NCBI GenBank assembly: GCA_022448705.1
Contig: JAKUUF010000092.1
Coordinates: 1 to 6,077, forward strand
From: SAR324 cluster bacterium
GTDB lineage: Bacteria > SAR324 > NAC60-12
Reading direction: 5' to 3'
Length of the DNA: 6,077 nucleotides
The notes below the pieces were generated by a model. The model worked only from the letters and a program-made list of their open reading frames with translations, was not told the origin of the DNA and did not search any database. A program made the position numbers and the translations under genes. This document shows positions 1 through 6,077 of this stretch, piece by piece. Every line of letters starts with the position of its first letter. The stretch's first letter is position 1.

Positions 1-376
1 ATTTATTACCATTTAACCATTCATATTCTATATTCCCGTTTTTATCATATCCTTTTACATTCCATGGTTTGCCTTTTCTAAACTCGCCTTCTCTCTTTTT
101 TCCATTTTTGTATGCATGAGTTACTTGACCATGCATCAACCCATTTTTAAATTCTCCGGAATATTTTCCTGAAGGAGAGTTTAGTTCACCAGTCCCATTT
201 GGTTTACCGTCAGCAATTTCTCCTGTATATTTCAAATGCTTTTGCTCATTACCACTCTCAAACCAACCAATTTTGCCGTTTACTTTTTTCAAATATAAAG
301 TGCCTGTTTCCTGAGCAGCAAGAGTATAAGTCAGTAGTAGAAGCGAAAAAATTAAGGTTATGAATTTATATCCCAT
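1..376 (-). CDS. Secreted MORN-repeat protein, C-terminus cut by window edge
   Basis: I see an open frame of 125 complete codons running off the left edge, so the C-terminus is missing. It starts at the only available ATG: an in-frame TAA lies seven codons upstream with no other start between, and no good Shine-Dalgarno is visible. Residues 1-22 form a Sec-type signal peptide (Lys4, then hydrophobic FITLIFSLLLLTYTLA, small residues near Ala20/Ala21), so the product is probably periplasmic or surface-exposed. Residues 27-49 (LYLKKVNGKIGWFESGNEQK region) precede MORN-like units: YTGEIADGKPNGTGEL (50-65), YSGEFKNGLMHGQV (72-85) and a third around REGEFRKGKPWN (95-106), with the usual Y-x-G-E-x-x-x-G-x-x-x-G spacing. 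MORN-type repeats in bacteria serve varied and mostly unknown roles; none is assigned here. The gene is visibly more AT-rich than the neighbouring oxoprolinase gene, and is separated from it by a transporter relic, so I do not think they share an operon function. Confidence 0.85.
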   Translation of the reverse strand, partial: MGYKFITLIFSLLLLTYTLAAQETGTLYLKKVNGKIGWFESGNEQKHLKYTGEIADGKPNGTGELNSPSGKYSGEFKNGLMHGQVTHAYKNGKKREGEFRKGKPWNVKGYDKNGNIEYEWLNGNK

Positions 377-444
377 TGAATTTACTAGCTTTATGATTTA
401 AAAAACATACCAATGTATCATAATTTTGGGTAATTTACAATAAT

Positions 445-603
445 GCAGGATTTAGTCCCGGAGGGAGAAAAAAAACGATACTGATTGGTACGCTGATTGC
501 CCTAAATCTTCAGCCTGGGCTGCTTCTCATGCAGAGTCGTCCTGAGGTTTTCTGGTCGGTGATTTTTCGATGTACTTTGGAAAGCATTAATCTCCTTTAT
601 TGA
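445..603 (+). pseudogene. Relic of TctA-family tripartite tricarboxylate transporter membrane subunit
   Basis: The plus-strand frame from 445 to the TGA at 601-603 reads about 52 codons that line up without gaps with the conserved internal segment of TctA, the large (about 500-residue) membrane subunit of tripartite tricarboxylate transporters. TctA proteins carry a motif of the form PG-SATT-AVLLGAL-MIHG-LQPG followed by a stretch like PELFWGLI. Here one reads PG-GRKK-TILIGTL-IALN-LQPG (457-519) and then PEVFWSVI (541-564), with identical spacing, and weaker similarity continues to LESINLLY at the stop. There is no start codon or ribosome site, the SATT stretch has become GRKK, and roughly 300 N-terminal and over 100 C-terminal residues have no room between the flanking genes. 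I therefore call it a decayed fragment. The alignment is against the family pattern as I remember it, not a database search. It converges on the oxoprolinase gene, 25 bases from its stop. Confidence 0.72.
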
Positions 604-628
604 ATAATATCGTAAAATAATCAGGAAA

Positions 629-3600
629 TCATTTTTTGCCATATCCGCCTCCGCCAGGAGTTTCGATGCGGATACGGTCTCCGGGTTCAGCGCTAATTTC
701 GTTTTTACCTCCTAAATGCAGTTTTGAACCGTCATTTCGGATAAAGAGGTTTCGTCCGCATCGGCCAGGCTCACCACCATTGAGTCCGTATGGCTGGTGA
801 ACCCTGCGCTCCGAGAGAATTGCGGTATTGAGCGGCTCAAGAAATTCAACTTCCCTTACAAGTCCGTTGCCTCCCGAATAAATTCCTGACCCTCCGGAAT
901 TATTCCGTATTGAAAATTCTCGCAGCATCACCGGATAGCGCCGCTCCAGTATTTCCGGGTCAGTGATGCGAGTGTTTGTCATGTGTGTGTGAACACCTGA
1001 CTGGCCATGCCAGCCGGGCCCTGCACCTGCTCCTCCTCCAATAGTTTCATAATAGCCAAAATTATCGTTACCGAAAGTAAAATTATTCATGCATCCCTGT
1101 GAAGCAGCACATGCTCGGAATGCCTTCAGAATCACATCCGTAATGCGCTGTGAAGTAAGTACATTACCGCCTACAACAGCAGCGTTCTCCGAAGGTGCCA
1201 GCAGGGAGCCATCTTCTATGATAACTTTAATTGGATTAAGACAACCCTGATTGAGTGGTATTTCCTGATCAATTAAACAGCGTAAACTGTACAAGATTGC
1301 AGAATGCGTGACCGCTCTTGGTGCGTTAAGGTTTCCCCAAAGCTCGGGGCCTGTTCCGGTAAAATCAAAAACTGCACTGCCGTCTCTTCGATCGATGGTA
1401 AGACGCAAAAATAATTCGCTGCCGTCATCAAGAAAATCGCTGGCTTCCACTGTATCTACTTCCGCCAATCCTTCCCGCAATGATAGTTCCTTCAGCATAT
1501 TACGTACTGCTTCTTCCGCGTTGCTTTGAATATGATGCATGTATGCCTGTACGATCTGCAGGCCCGGAGTTTTTTCCATCGTAAAATGTTCAACCATTTC
1601 CAGCAGCAAATCTATGCCTCGCTGGTTTGCGGCAACCTGTGCCTTCAGGTCTGAAAGATTGTCTGAGAGCAAACGTGTTCCGCTGATTGCGGTTTCCCCT
1701 GACTTGCGCTTGATTTTACCAGGAGACTGAAGCAGCTCAGTTATACCTTCTTCGTTAAAAACACCGTTCTCAACAAGCTTAAAAGTTTTGATGCATGCTC
1801 CTTCTTCTTTCAATTCACGTGAAAACGGCGGCATTGATCCGGGAGAAATTCCACCAATATCAGCATGGTGTCCTCGGCTGGCAACATAAAAAATTGGGCG
1901 GTTGAATGACGACCGATTTTCCGCTGCACCTGATCCCTGTACCTGCCAGACCGGAGTGATCACAGTAATGTCAGGGAGATGGCTCCCCCCGGCAATTGGG
2001 TGGTTTGTCAGCAGAACATCACCTCTTTTAAGCAATTTGCCTTGAAGTTTTGCCTGTTGACGGACCGCTTCGCTCATTGCACCCAGATGAACAGGCTGAT
2101 GCGGAGCATTTGCTACCAAACCTCCTGTTTCGTCAAAAATTGCACATGAAAAATCCAGACGCTCTTTTATGTTTGTGGATATTGCAGTCCGCTGCAGGGT
2201 TCGTCCCATCTGTTCAGCAATAGACATGAAAAGGTTTCCGAAAATAGATACCTGGACAGGATCAGCCTGAGTGCCTATTTCCAGGTAGGATTTGGTTGCA
2301 ACAGTTATTACTATGTCTCCATATTGTGTGATTTCTGAGCTGCACCCAGGTTCAATCAGAATTGTTGAAGTGTCCTGCATCACAATCGCCGGGCCATCAA
2401 TACTCATTCCTGCTCCAAGTTTTTCCAGCATAAAAATAGGAGTATCATGCCAGCTGCCTGTCCCGGATTCTTCGGATATGAAATAACAGCGTGTATGATT
2501 TTCCGGTACTGGAGACCCGGATTGTTTTGCAAGTGGAAATTTTTCAAGACCTGGTGATTTGGCCACAGCTCTTACCCGCAAATCATCCACAATTATTTCC
2601 CTGCCAATTAAATCAAAACCAAATTCCCTGCGGTATGTCTTCCGGAACGCTTTTACATAATCCGGATGAGTTTGAATATTTCCCTTTGAGTTCAGACTTG
2701 ATTTTGAACTCTTGAATCTTTCTTTTGCAGCTACAGAGTGTAATGACCCCTTTCGGTCTGGTTCTGGAATCATCAATGCCGTGTCAGTCCCCTGATATCT
2801 CAGATTGAGATAGCGTTTTATTTGAATTTGTTCCGGTTTGTAACCCTGGTTAATTAACTCCTTTTTTGCTTTGTCAGCTAAACTATCCAGTTTTTTCTGC
2901 AATTTTTTCTGAATAATGTCCGTCTCGCCTTCAGATAAAATGCTCGCTGAAGGCTGCTGTTTTTCCACTACAATATCCGCCAGTCCCATTCCATACGCAG
3001 ATAGAATTCCGGCAAAACGGTGGATGAAAATTTTTGAGATACCAAGCTCACGGGCGATCGCGCAGGCGTGCTGACCGGCGGCACCGCCAAAACATGCCAG
3101 AGCATGTTCCTTGATATCAAAACCACGCATAACAGAAATCTCCCGAATAGGACGAACCATAACTTCATTGGCCACCCTTAAAAATCCCAGGGCAACTTCT
3201 TCAGGAGCCATATCCGGAAGATTTTTCTTTTTGGAATATTTGTTTATTTCTGCAGTTAATTTTTTGATGGCTTTACGGGAAGCTTCAAGATCAAGGGCTT
3301 CATTTTCGTTCGTACCAAAGATTTTTGGGAAATAATCCGGGTGCAATCTGCCCAACATTAAGTTTGCGTCCGTAACCGCCAAATGACCTCCTTTTCGATA
3401 ACAGACAGGACCGGGATGTGCTCCTGCTGATTCAGGGCCAACTTCGAATAAGCCGTTGCGAAAAAACAGACGTGAACCGCCCCCTGCGGCAACCGTTTTT
3501 ATGTGCATTTGGGGAGCCTGAATACGTACTCCCGCAGTTTCTGTTTCATGTACCAACTCATAGTCGTCCCCATAACGGGAAACATCTGTAGAGGTACCGC

Positions 3601-4585
3601 CCATATCAAAACCTATCACAGGCTGACCCAACTCGGTTGTCATGGCATATCCTACAACACCTCCTGCCGGTCCTGACAGAATGGCATTGCTTCCCTTGAA
3701 ATTCGCTGAGTCGGTCAGGCCTCCATCAGACTGCATGAAAAGCAATTTTGTGTTTTTCAGATTATCGGAAAATCCGGACCTAAAACTGTCGAGGTAATTC
3801 CGGATATGCGGAGTAAGGTAAGCATCAACAGTTGTAGTATCTCCACGAGCAACCATTTTGACCATAGGCATTACCTCATGCGAAAGTGAAATCTGATTGA
3901 AACCAATATCACGGGCAATTTCTCCTACCTGACACTCATGCTCCTTAAATGCGTAAGAGTGCAAAAATACTACTGCTACTGCTCTAATTCCTTTTTTATA
4001 AATATTTTTAAGCTGGTTTCGCAGCTCTTTTAAATTCGGTTTTGTCAGTACTTCAAATCTTTCTCCCGTAGTGCCTTCAACGATTTCTAGCGCTGATATA
4101 TTTCTTTCTGATGAAGCTTTTTTTAGGATGCGTACACGCTCATCAACTTCAATCACTTCCTCATAAAGCAATTCCAGTTTGCGGATTTCCAGATCAAATA
4201 TTTTGGGACGGCTTTGGTTGCCGATCTGCAGCAGATCACGGAATCCTTTAGTTGTTACCAGCACAGTTTTCTCGCCTTTTCTCTCCAGCAGCGCATTTGT
4301 GGCAACAGTTGTACCCATGCGAATCCACTCAATATTTTCTGCAGAAAAAGAGGAAGGTCCGCTGACGCTTTCTTTGGGGAAGGACTTTCCGGTTACGGAC
4401 TCCATGATGCGGCGAATGCCCTCGCGGGGTGCGTCAGCATAATTCTGGGGGTCTTCTGAAAGCAGTTTGACAACCCTGAATTCAGGCTCGCCTGGAACTT
4501 CAGCGTAAACATCTGTGAATGTTCCGCCACGGTCAATGGAAAAACGGAATGAGGTGTCTGGCATTTTGTGAAAAATATCAGTCAT
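629..4585 (-). CDS. oplAH: ATP-dependent 5-oxoprolinase, fused HyuA-HyuB type
   Basis: This enzyme hydrolyses 5-oxo-L-proline to L-glutamate with ATP cleavage (gamma-glutamyl cycle; cytosolic, no signal or membrane segment). The order is: HyuA N-terminal part with phosphate motif IDRGGTFTD (17-25) and MGTTVATNALLERKGE (90-105); HyuA core with LSGPAGGVVG (303-312), GFDMGGTSTD (325-334), AAGGGSRLFF (366-375) and CFGGAAGQHACAIA (498-511), an actin-like ATPase fold; a connecting domain (about 550-770); then HyuB (about 775-1318) with HQPVHLGAM (829-837), TNHPIAGGSHLPD (860-872), ASRGHHADIGG (902-912) and the glycine-rich end PGGGGYGKK. Asp811, His869, Asp872 and His906 have the spacing I recall for the metal site of related HyuB subunits. 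At 1318 residues it is slightly longer than animal OPLAH (about 1288); the extra length sits mainly near 613-645 and 882-896. ATG at 4585 overlaps the upstream stop as ATGA and follows AAGGTGA; Met8 is a weaker alternative. No frameshift seen. Substrate is inferred from near end-to-end agreement with OPLAH rather than hydantoinases. Confidence 0.95.
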   Translation of the reverse strand: MTDIFHKMPDTSFRFSIDRGGTFTDVYAEVPGEPEFRVVKLLSEDPQNYADAPREGIRRIMESVTGKSFPKESVSGPSSFSAENIEWIRMGTTVATNALLERKGEKTVLVTTKGFRDLLQIGNQSRPKIFDLEIRKLELLYEEVIEVDERVRILKKASSERNISALEIVEGTTGERFEVLTKPNLKELRNQLKNIYKKGIRAVAVVFLHSYAFKEHECQVGEIARDIGFNQISLSHEVMPMVKMVARGDTTTVDAYLTPHIRNYLDSFRSGFSDNLKNTKLLFMQSDGGLTDSANFKGSNAILSGPAGGVVGYAMTTELGQPVIGFDMGGTSTDVSRYGDDYELVHETETAGVRIQAPQMHIKTVAAGGGSRLFFRNGLFEVGPESAGAHPGPVCYRKGGHLAVTDANLMLGRLHPDYFPKIFGTNENEALDLEASRKAIKKLTAEINKYSKKKNLPDMAPEEVALGFLRVANEVMVRPIREISVMRGFDIKEHALACFGGAAGQHACAIARELGISKIFIHRFAGILSAYGMGLADIVVEKQQPSASILSEGETDIIQKKLQKKLDSLADKAKKELINQGYKPEQIQIKRYLNLRYQGTDTALMIPEPDRKGSLHSVAAKERFKSSKSSLNSKGNIQTHPDYVKAFRKTYRREFGFDLIGREIIVDDLRVRAVAKSPGLEKFPLAKQSGSPVPENHTRCYFISEESGTGSWHDTPIFMLEKLGAGMSIDGPAIVMQDTSTILIEPGCSSEITQYGDIVITVATKSYLEIGTQADPVQVSIFGNLFMSIAEQMGRTLQRTAISTNIKERLDFSCAIFDETGGLVANAPHQPVHLGAMSEAVRQQAKLQGKLLKRGDVLLTNHPIAGGSHLPDITVITPVWQVQGSGAAENRSSFNRPIFYVASRGHHADIGGISPGSMPPFSRELKEEGACIKTFKLVENGVFNEEGITELLQSPGKIKRKSGETAISGTRLLSDNLSDLKAQVAANQRGIDLLLEMVEHFTMEKTPGLQIVQAYMHHIQSNAEEAVRNMLKELSLREGLAEVDTVEASDFLDDGSELFLRLTIDRRDGSAVFDFTGTGPELWGNLNAPRAVTHSAILYSLRCLIDQEIPLNQGCLNPIKVIIEDGSLLAPSENAAVVGGNVLTSQRITDVILKAFRACAASQGCMNNFTFGNDNFGYYETIGGGAGAGPGWHGQSGVHTHMTNTRITDPEILERRYPVMLREFSIRNNSGGSGIYSGGNGLVREVEFLEPLNTAILSERRVHQPYGLNGGEPGRCGRNLFIRNDGSKLHLGGKNEISAEPGDRIRIETPGGGGYGKK

Positions 4586-4592
4586 TCACCTT
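4582..4592 (-). promoter_or_regulatory. ATGA stop/start overlap with ribosome binding site of the oxoprolinase gene
   Basis: Read on the minus strand, AAGGTGA (4592-4586) leads directly into ATGA, where the ATG of the oxoprolinase (4585-4583) shares four bases with the TGA stop (4584-4582) of the triple-HTH gene. The Shine-Dalgarno core AAGG lies inside the last codons of the upstream gene. Such an overlap normally means translational coupling, so the two proteins are expected to be made from one message; this is also what fixes the oxoprolinase start at Met1 rather than Met8. Confidence 0.75.
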
Positions 4593-5568
4593 CAAGGTTT
4601 TTCATTGAATCACGAATAAATTCCAGCTGTGTTAAAAGTGTTTGTTGATCCTCTCTGGAAATGTTCTTCCAGTTTTCAGCAATTTCAGCCTGGGTTTCCC
4701 TGAGTTTTAACTCGTTAACGGAAGAGTCAGAGGATTTGAGAATGGTAACGGTGGGCTGCAATTGGCTCAGTTGTTCACTTTTTTCACGATTTAAAATCTC
4801 GTGATAATTCCAGCCGTACAAAGTGGAAATCTTTTTCAGCAATTCGGGGTCAGGTACTGCATCTCCTGACTCAATCTGCTGATAATATTCAGGATTAATT
4901 TGCAGAAGCAGTGACATACCTTCCACATTTTGATCAGCCTCAACTCTTGCCTGCTTAATTTGCTCATGAAGTGAAACTCCCGGTGAAGCTTCCGGAATAT
5001 CAGGAATTTCCACCTTTGGTAATCTTGCCTGTATCTCACTGGCAGGCAGTGGAGGCTGCCTTGTGCCAAGAATATGTGTACTCTGGGTTTTAATTTTTTG
5101 CTGAATTTGCTTGTAATTCCAACCATACAGGGAACATAACTTGCGAAGTAAATTGTCAGGAGGAACCAAGCCTGCTTCGATTTCTTCGTAATAATCCGTA
5201 GACACACCCAGCAATGTGGAAATCCCTTTTATATCCTGCCCGGCATTATTTCTAGCCTCTCGAACCATTCCGGCAAGGGGTGTTGGTGCAATGTCATCTG
5301 ATGCACCTTCCCCAGAGACCTGCTGCTTGTTCCCACGATTCTTCTCCTTTGGTTTTGAATTAGGAGTATTGTCGGCAAGCCTTTTGATATCCTTGTAATT
5401 CCATTCAAAGAGCGAACAGAGTCGCTGCAGTATTTCATCCGGAGGTATCCAGTCCTCTTCCAATCGTGCAAATTCTTCAGGTTCCATCTGCATCAGCAAA
5501 GCAAGGCCTTCGATGCTTTGACCAATGTCTTCGCGGAATTCACGAATCTTTTGGTTAAGTTCAGACAT
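4582..5568 (-). CDS. Protein with three tandem XRE-like helix-turn-helix modules, function unknown
   Basis: A 328-residue soluble protein. Three copies of a 61-62-residue XRE/Cro-C1-like module are visible at 4-64, 98-158 and 200-261. Each has the pattern Leu-x4-(R/K)-(E/Q)-x-R, GQ/DQ, a hydrophobic helix, a helix ending in E-x-G-like residues, a proline-aspartate turn, and a signature (S/T)L(F/Y)xWNY near its end (SLFEWNY 52-58, SLYGWNY 146-152, TLYGWNY 249-255). Modules 1 and 2 share about 23 of 61 residues, 2 and 3 about 26, so they look like internal duplications. Linkers are polar (65-97, KEKNRGNKQQ) and proline-rich (159-199). Residues 285-325 form a charged helical tail. The presumed DNA-reading helices (EPEEFARLEED, STDYYEEIEAG, NPEYYQQIESG) are acidic, with one arginine among them, which is odd for DNA binding. 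An in-frame TAG two codons upstream fixes ATG 5568 as the first possible start; its Shine-Dalgarno is poor. It is coupled to the oxoprolinase, so a regulatory or partner role is plausible but unproven. Confidence 0.87.
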   Translation of the reverse strand: MSELNQKIREFREDIGQSIEGLALLMQMEPEEFARLEEDWIPPDEILQRLCSLFEWNYKDIKRLADNTPNSKPKEKNRGNKQQVSGEGASDDIAPTPLAGMVREARNNAGQDIKGISTLLGVSTDYYEEIEAGLVPPDNLLRKLCSLYGWNYKQIQQKIKTQSTHILGTRQPPLPASEIQARLPKVEIPDIPEASPGVSLHEQIKQARVEADQNVEGMSLLLQINPEYYQQIESGDAVPDPELLKKISTLYGWNYHEILNREKSEQLSQLQPTVTILKSSDSSVNELKLRETQAEIAENWKNISREDQQTLLTQLEFIRDSMKNLEGE

Positions 5569-5571
5569 TAT

Positions 5572-5592
5572 CTACAAAAGAAGTAGCTTTTG
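5572..5592 (-). promoter_or_regulatory. Two overlapping hairpins just upstream of the triple-HTH start
   Basis: On the minus strand the 48-nt gap before the ATG at 5568 contains CAAAAG-CTACTT-CTTTTG (5592-5575), a perfect 6-bp stem with a 6-base loop. Overlapping it is CTAC-TTCTTTT-GTAG (5586-5572), a 4-bp stem with a 7-base loop. The two share bases and cannot form together. They occupy the region where a ribosome binding site would lie, and no clear Shine-Dalgarno is present. They could affect translation of the triple-HTH gene, or form a dyad operator for an HTH protein. There is no following T-run, so it is not a typical terminator. Stems this short can arise by chance. Confidence 0.3.
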
Positions 5593-5616
5593 ATTAAATT
5601 GAGCAAATGTCGACAG

Positions 5617-6077
5617 CTAGCGCCCCTTAACGTCAAGAAAATTTGAATGCCTTTTCAAGAATCTTAAAATTAAATATGCAGCAAATGTAGTCCAGAACAG
5701 AACATTCCACAAAGGGATAACATAAAGCTTCTGAATAACCAAATAATTACCGATCAAATCCAGAACAGTAAAAGAAAAAATGAGTGCAAACAGACTTGAA
5801 TACTCTCTTCTTAAAATGTTTTTAAAAGAGATTTTCAGTTCAGGACTATCCCATTTTGAAAAATCTGGAAAGAATCCTGGAGTTATTTCAGACCAATTCT
5901 CAAAATCTTCACCGAACTTGCTTCTAAGAAAGTCTTCTTCTGCAGCCATAATTCGTTCGTAATAGAGGGCAAATGCAAGAGTGTAGATCATAGGCAGCCA
6001 CCATACAAAAGGAAAGAGAGATACTCCAAGCCCCATAATATAATTACCCAGATAAAGAGGATGCCTCACTACAGAAT
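5617..6077 (-). CDS. Isoprenylcysteine-methyltransferase-like membrane methyltransferase, N-terminus outside window
   Basis: The frame is open to the right edge and 152 complete codons are visible, beginning S-V-V-R-H-P-L. The GTG at 6069 is an internal valine inside a conserved motif, not a start. The visible part begins with RHPLYLGNYIMGLG (4-17), the hallmark S-adenosylmethionine-binding motif of the ICMT/PEMT membrane methyltransferase superfamily. It continues with a membrane stretch (about 12-38), then YYERIMAAEEDFLRSKFGE (38-56), whose Glu46-Glu47 match the conserved glutamate pair, and ITPGFFP (64-70), where many family members end. Here about 80 more residues follow, with two further likely membrane helices (about 93-114 and 117-140) and a basic end LKRHSNFLDVKGR. 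The acceptor cannot be read from this: bacterial relatives act on lipids, small molecules or are uncharacterised. It lies 48 bases upstream of the triple-HTH gene on the same strand and may be in the same transcript. Confidence 0.85.
   Translation of the reverse strand, partial: SVVRHPLYLGNYIMGLGVSLFPFVWWLPMIYTLAFALYYERIMAAEEDFLRSKFGEDFENWSEITPGFFPDFSKWDSPELKISFKNILRREYSSLFALIFSFTVLDLIGNYLVIQKLYVIPLWNVLFWTTFAAYLILRFLKRHSNFLDVKGR

Noticed and set aside
404..412. Extended -10-like TGGTATGTT (minus strand) upstream of the MORN gene
   Set aside because: The position would give a short leader, but only four of six -10 bases match and no believable -35 element is at the right distance.
481..499. 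Direct repeat CTGATTG-GTACG-CTGATTG
   Set aside because: Seven-base copies within the TctA relic coding for similar hydrophobic residues; explained by coding sequence and too short to call an attachment or insertion site.
510..587. A 25-codon minus-strand frame beginning MLSKVHRK with a good-looking AAAGGAG ribosome site four bases before its ATG
   Set aside because: It lies wholly antisense to the TctA relic, whose plus-strand reading shows real family similarity. The short frame has no recognisable character, so it is most simply a chance by-product of the decayed gene.
597..607. Palindrome TTATTGAATAA 21 bases beyond the oxoprolinase stop, considered as a terminator
   Set aside because: A one-base centre and AT-only stem cannot form a stable hairpin, and no T-run follows on the minus strand.
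4179..4459. Plus-strand open frames of 81-87 codons opposite the oxoprolinase N-terminus
   Set aside because: They are antisense to strongly conserved HyuA motifs and encode low-complexity, unrecognisable sequence.
4836..5207. A 123-codon minus-strand frame inside the triple-HTH gene
   Set aside because: It is out of frame with the three conserved modules and shows no domain or compositional sense; an overlapping-frame shadow.
6067..6069. GTG as start of the membrane methyltransferase
   Set aside because: It is the valine before the conserved RHPLYLGN motif. The frame continues upstream through two more codons to the window edge, so the true start is outside.

Overview
The window holds a mostly minus-strand block of moderate G+C. 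It most likely comes from an uncultured Gram-negative bacterium, judging by a periplasmic MORN-type protein with a Sec signal, an isoprenylcysteine-methyltransferase-like membrane enzyme and a eukaryote-like fused 5-oxoprolinase. My impression is a marine deltaproteobacterial or SAR324-like lineage. That is a guess from protein style, and there is no rRNA or marker gene here to confirm it.

Layout from the right edge, in the direction of transcription (minus strand): (1) the C-terminal part of an ICMT/PEMT-like membrane methyltransferase, with its start outside the window; (2) a 48-nt gap with two overlapping, mutually exclusive small hairpins; (3) a 328-residue protein made of three tandem XRE/Cro-C1-like helix-turn-helix modules plus a helical tail; (4) a 1318-residue ATP-dependent 5-oxoprolinase (fused HyuA and HyuB halves), whose ATG overlaps the stop of gene 3 as ATGA. 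After the oxoprolinase comes a short region that looks empty but carries, on the plus strand, about 52 codons of an internal piece of a TctA-family (tripartite tricarboxylate transporter) large membrane subunit, which I call a pseudogene relic. The left edge is the N-terminal 125 residues of a secreted MORN-repeat protein on the minus strand, visibly more AT-rich than the oxoprolinase gene.

Functionally, the oxoprolinase recycles 5-oxoproline (pyroglutamate) to glutamate. The triple-HTH protein is translationally coupled to it, so the two are made together; whether it regulates, scaffolds or simply precedes the enzyme is unknown. The most unusual items are the triple-HTH protein, whose presumed recognition helices carry almost no basic residues, and the TctA relic between the oxoprolinase and MORN genes. 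No RNA genes, CRISPR arrays, insertion sequences or convincing intrinsic terminators were found.
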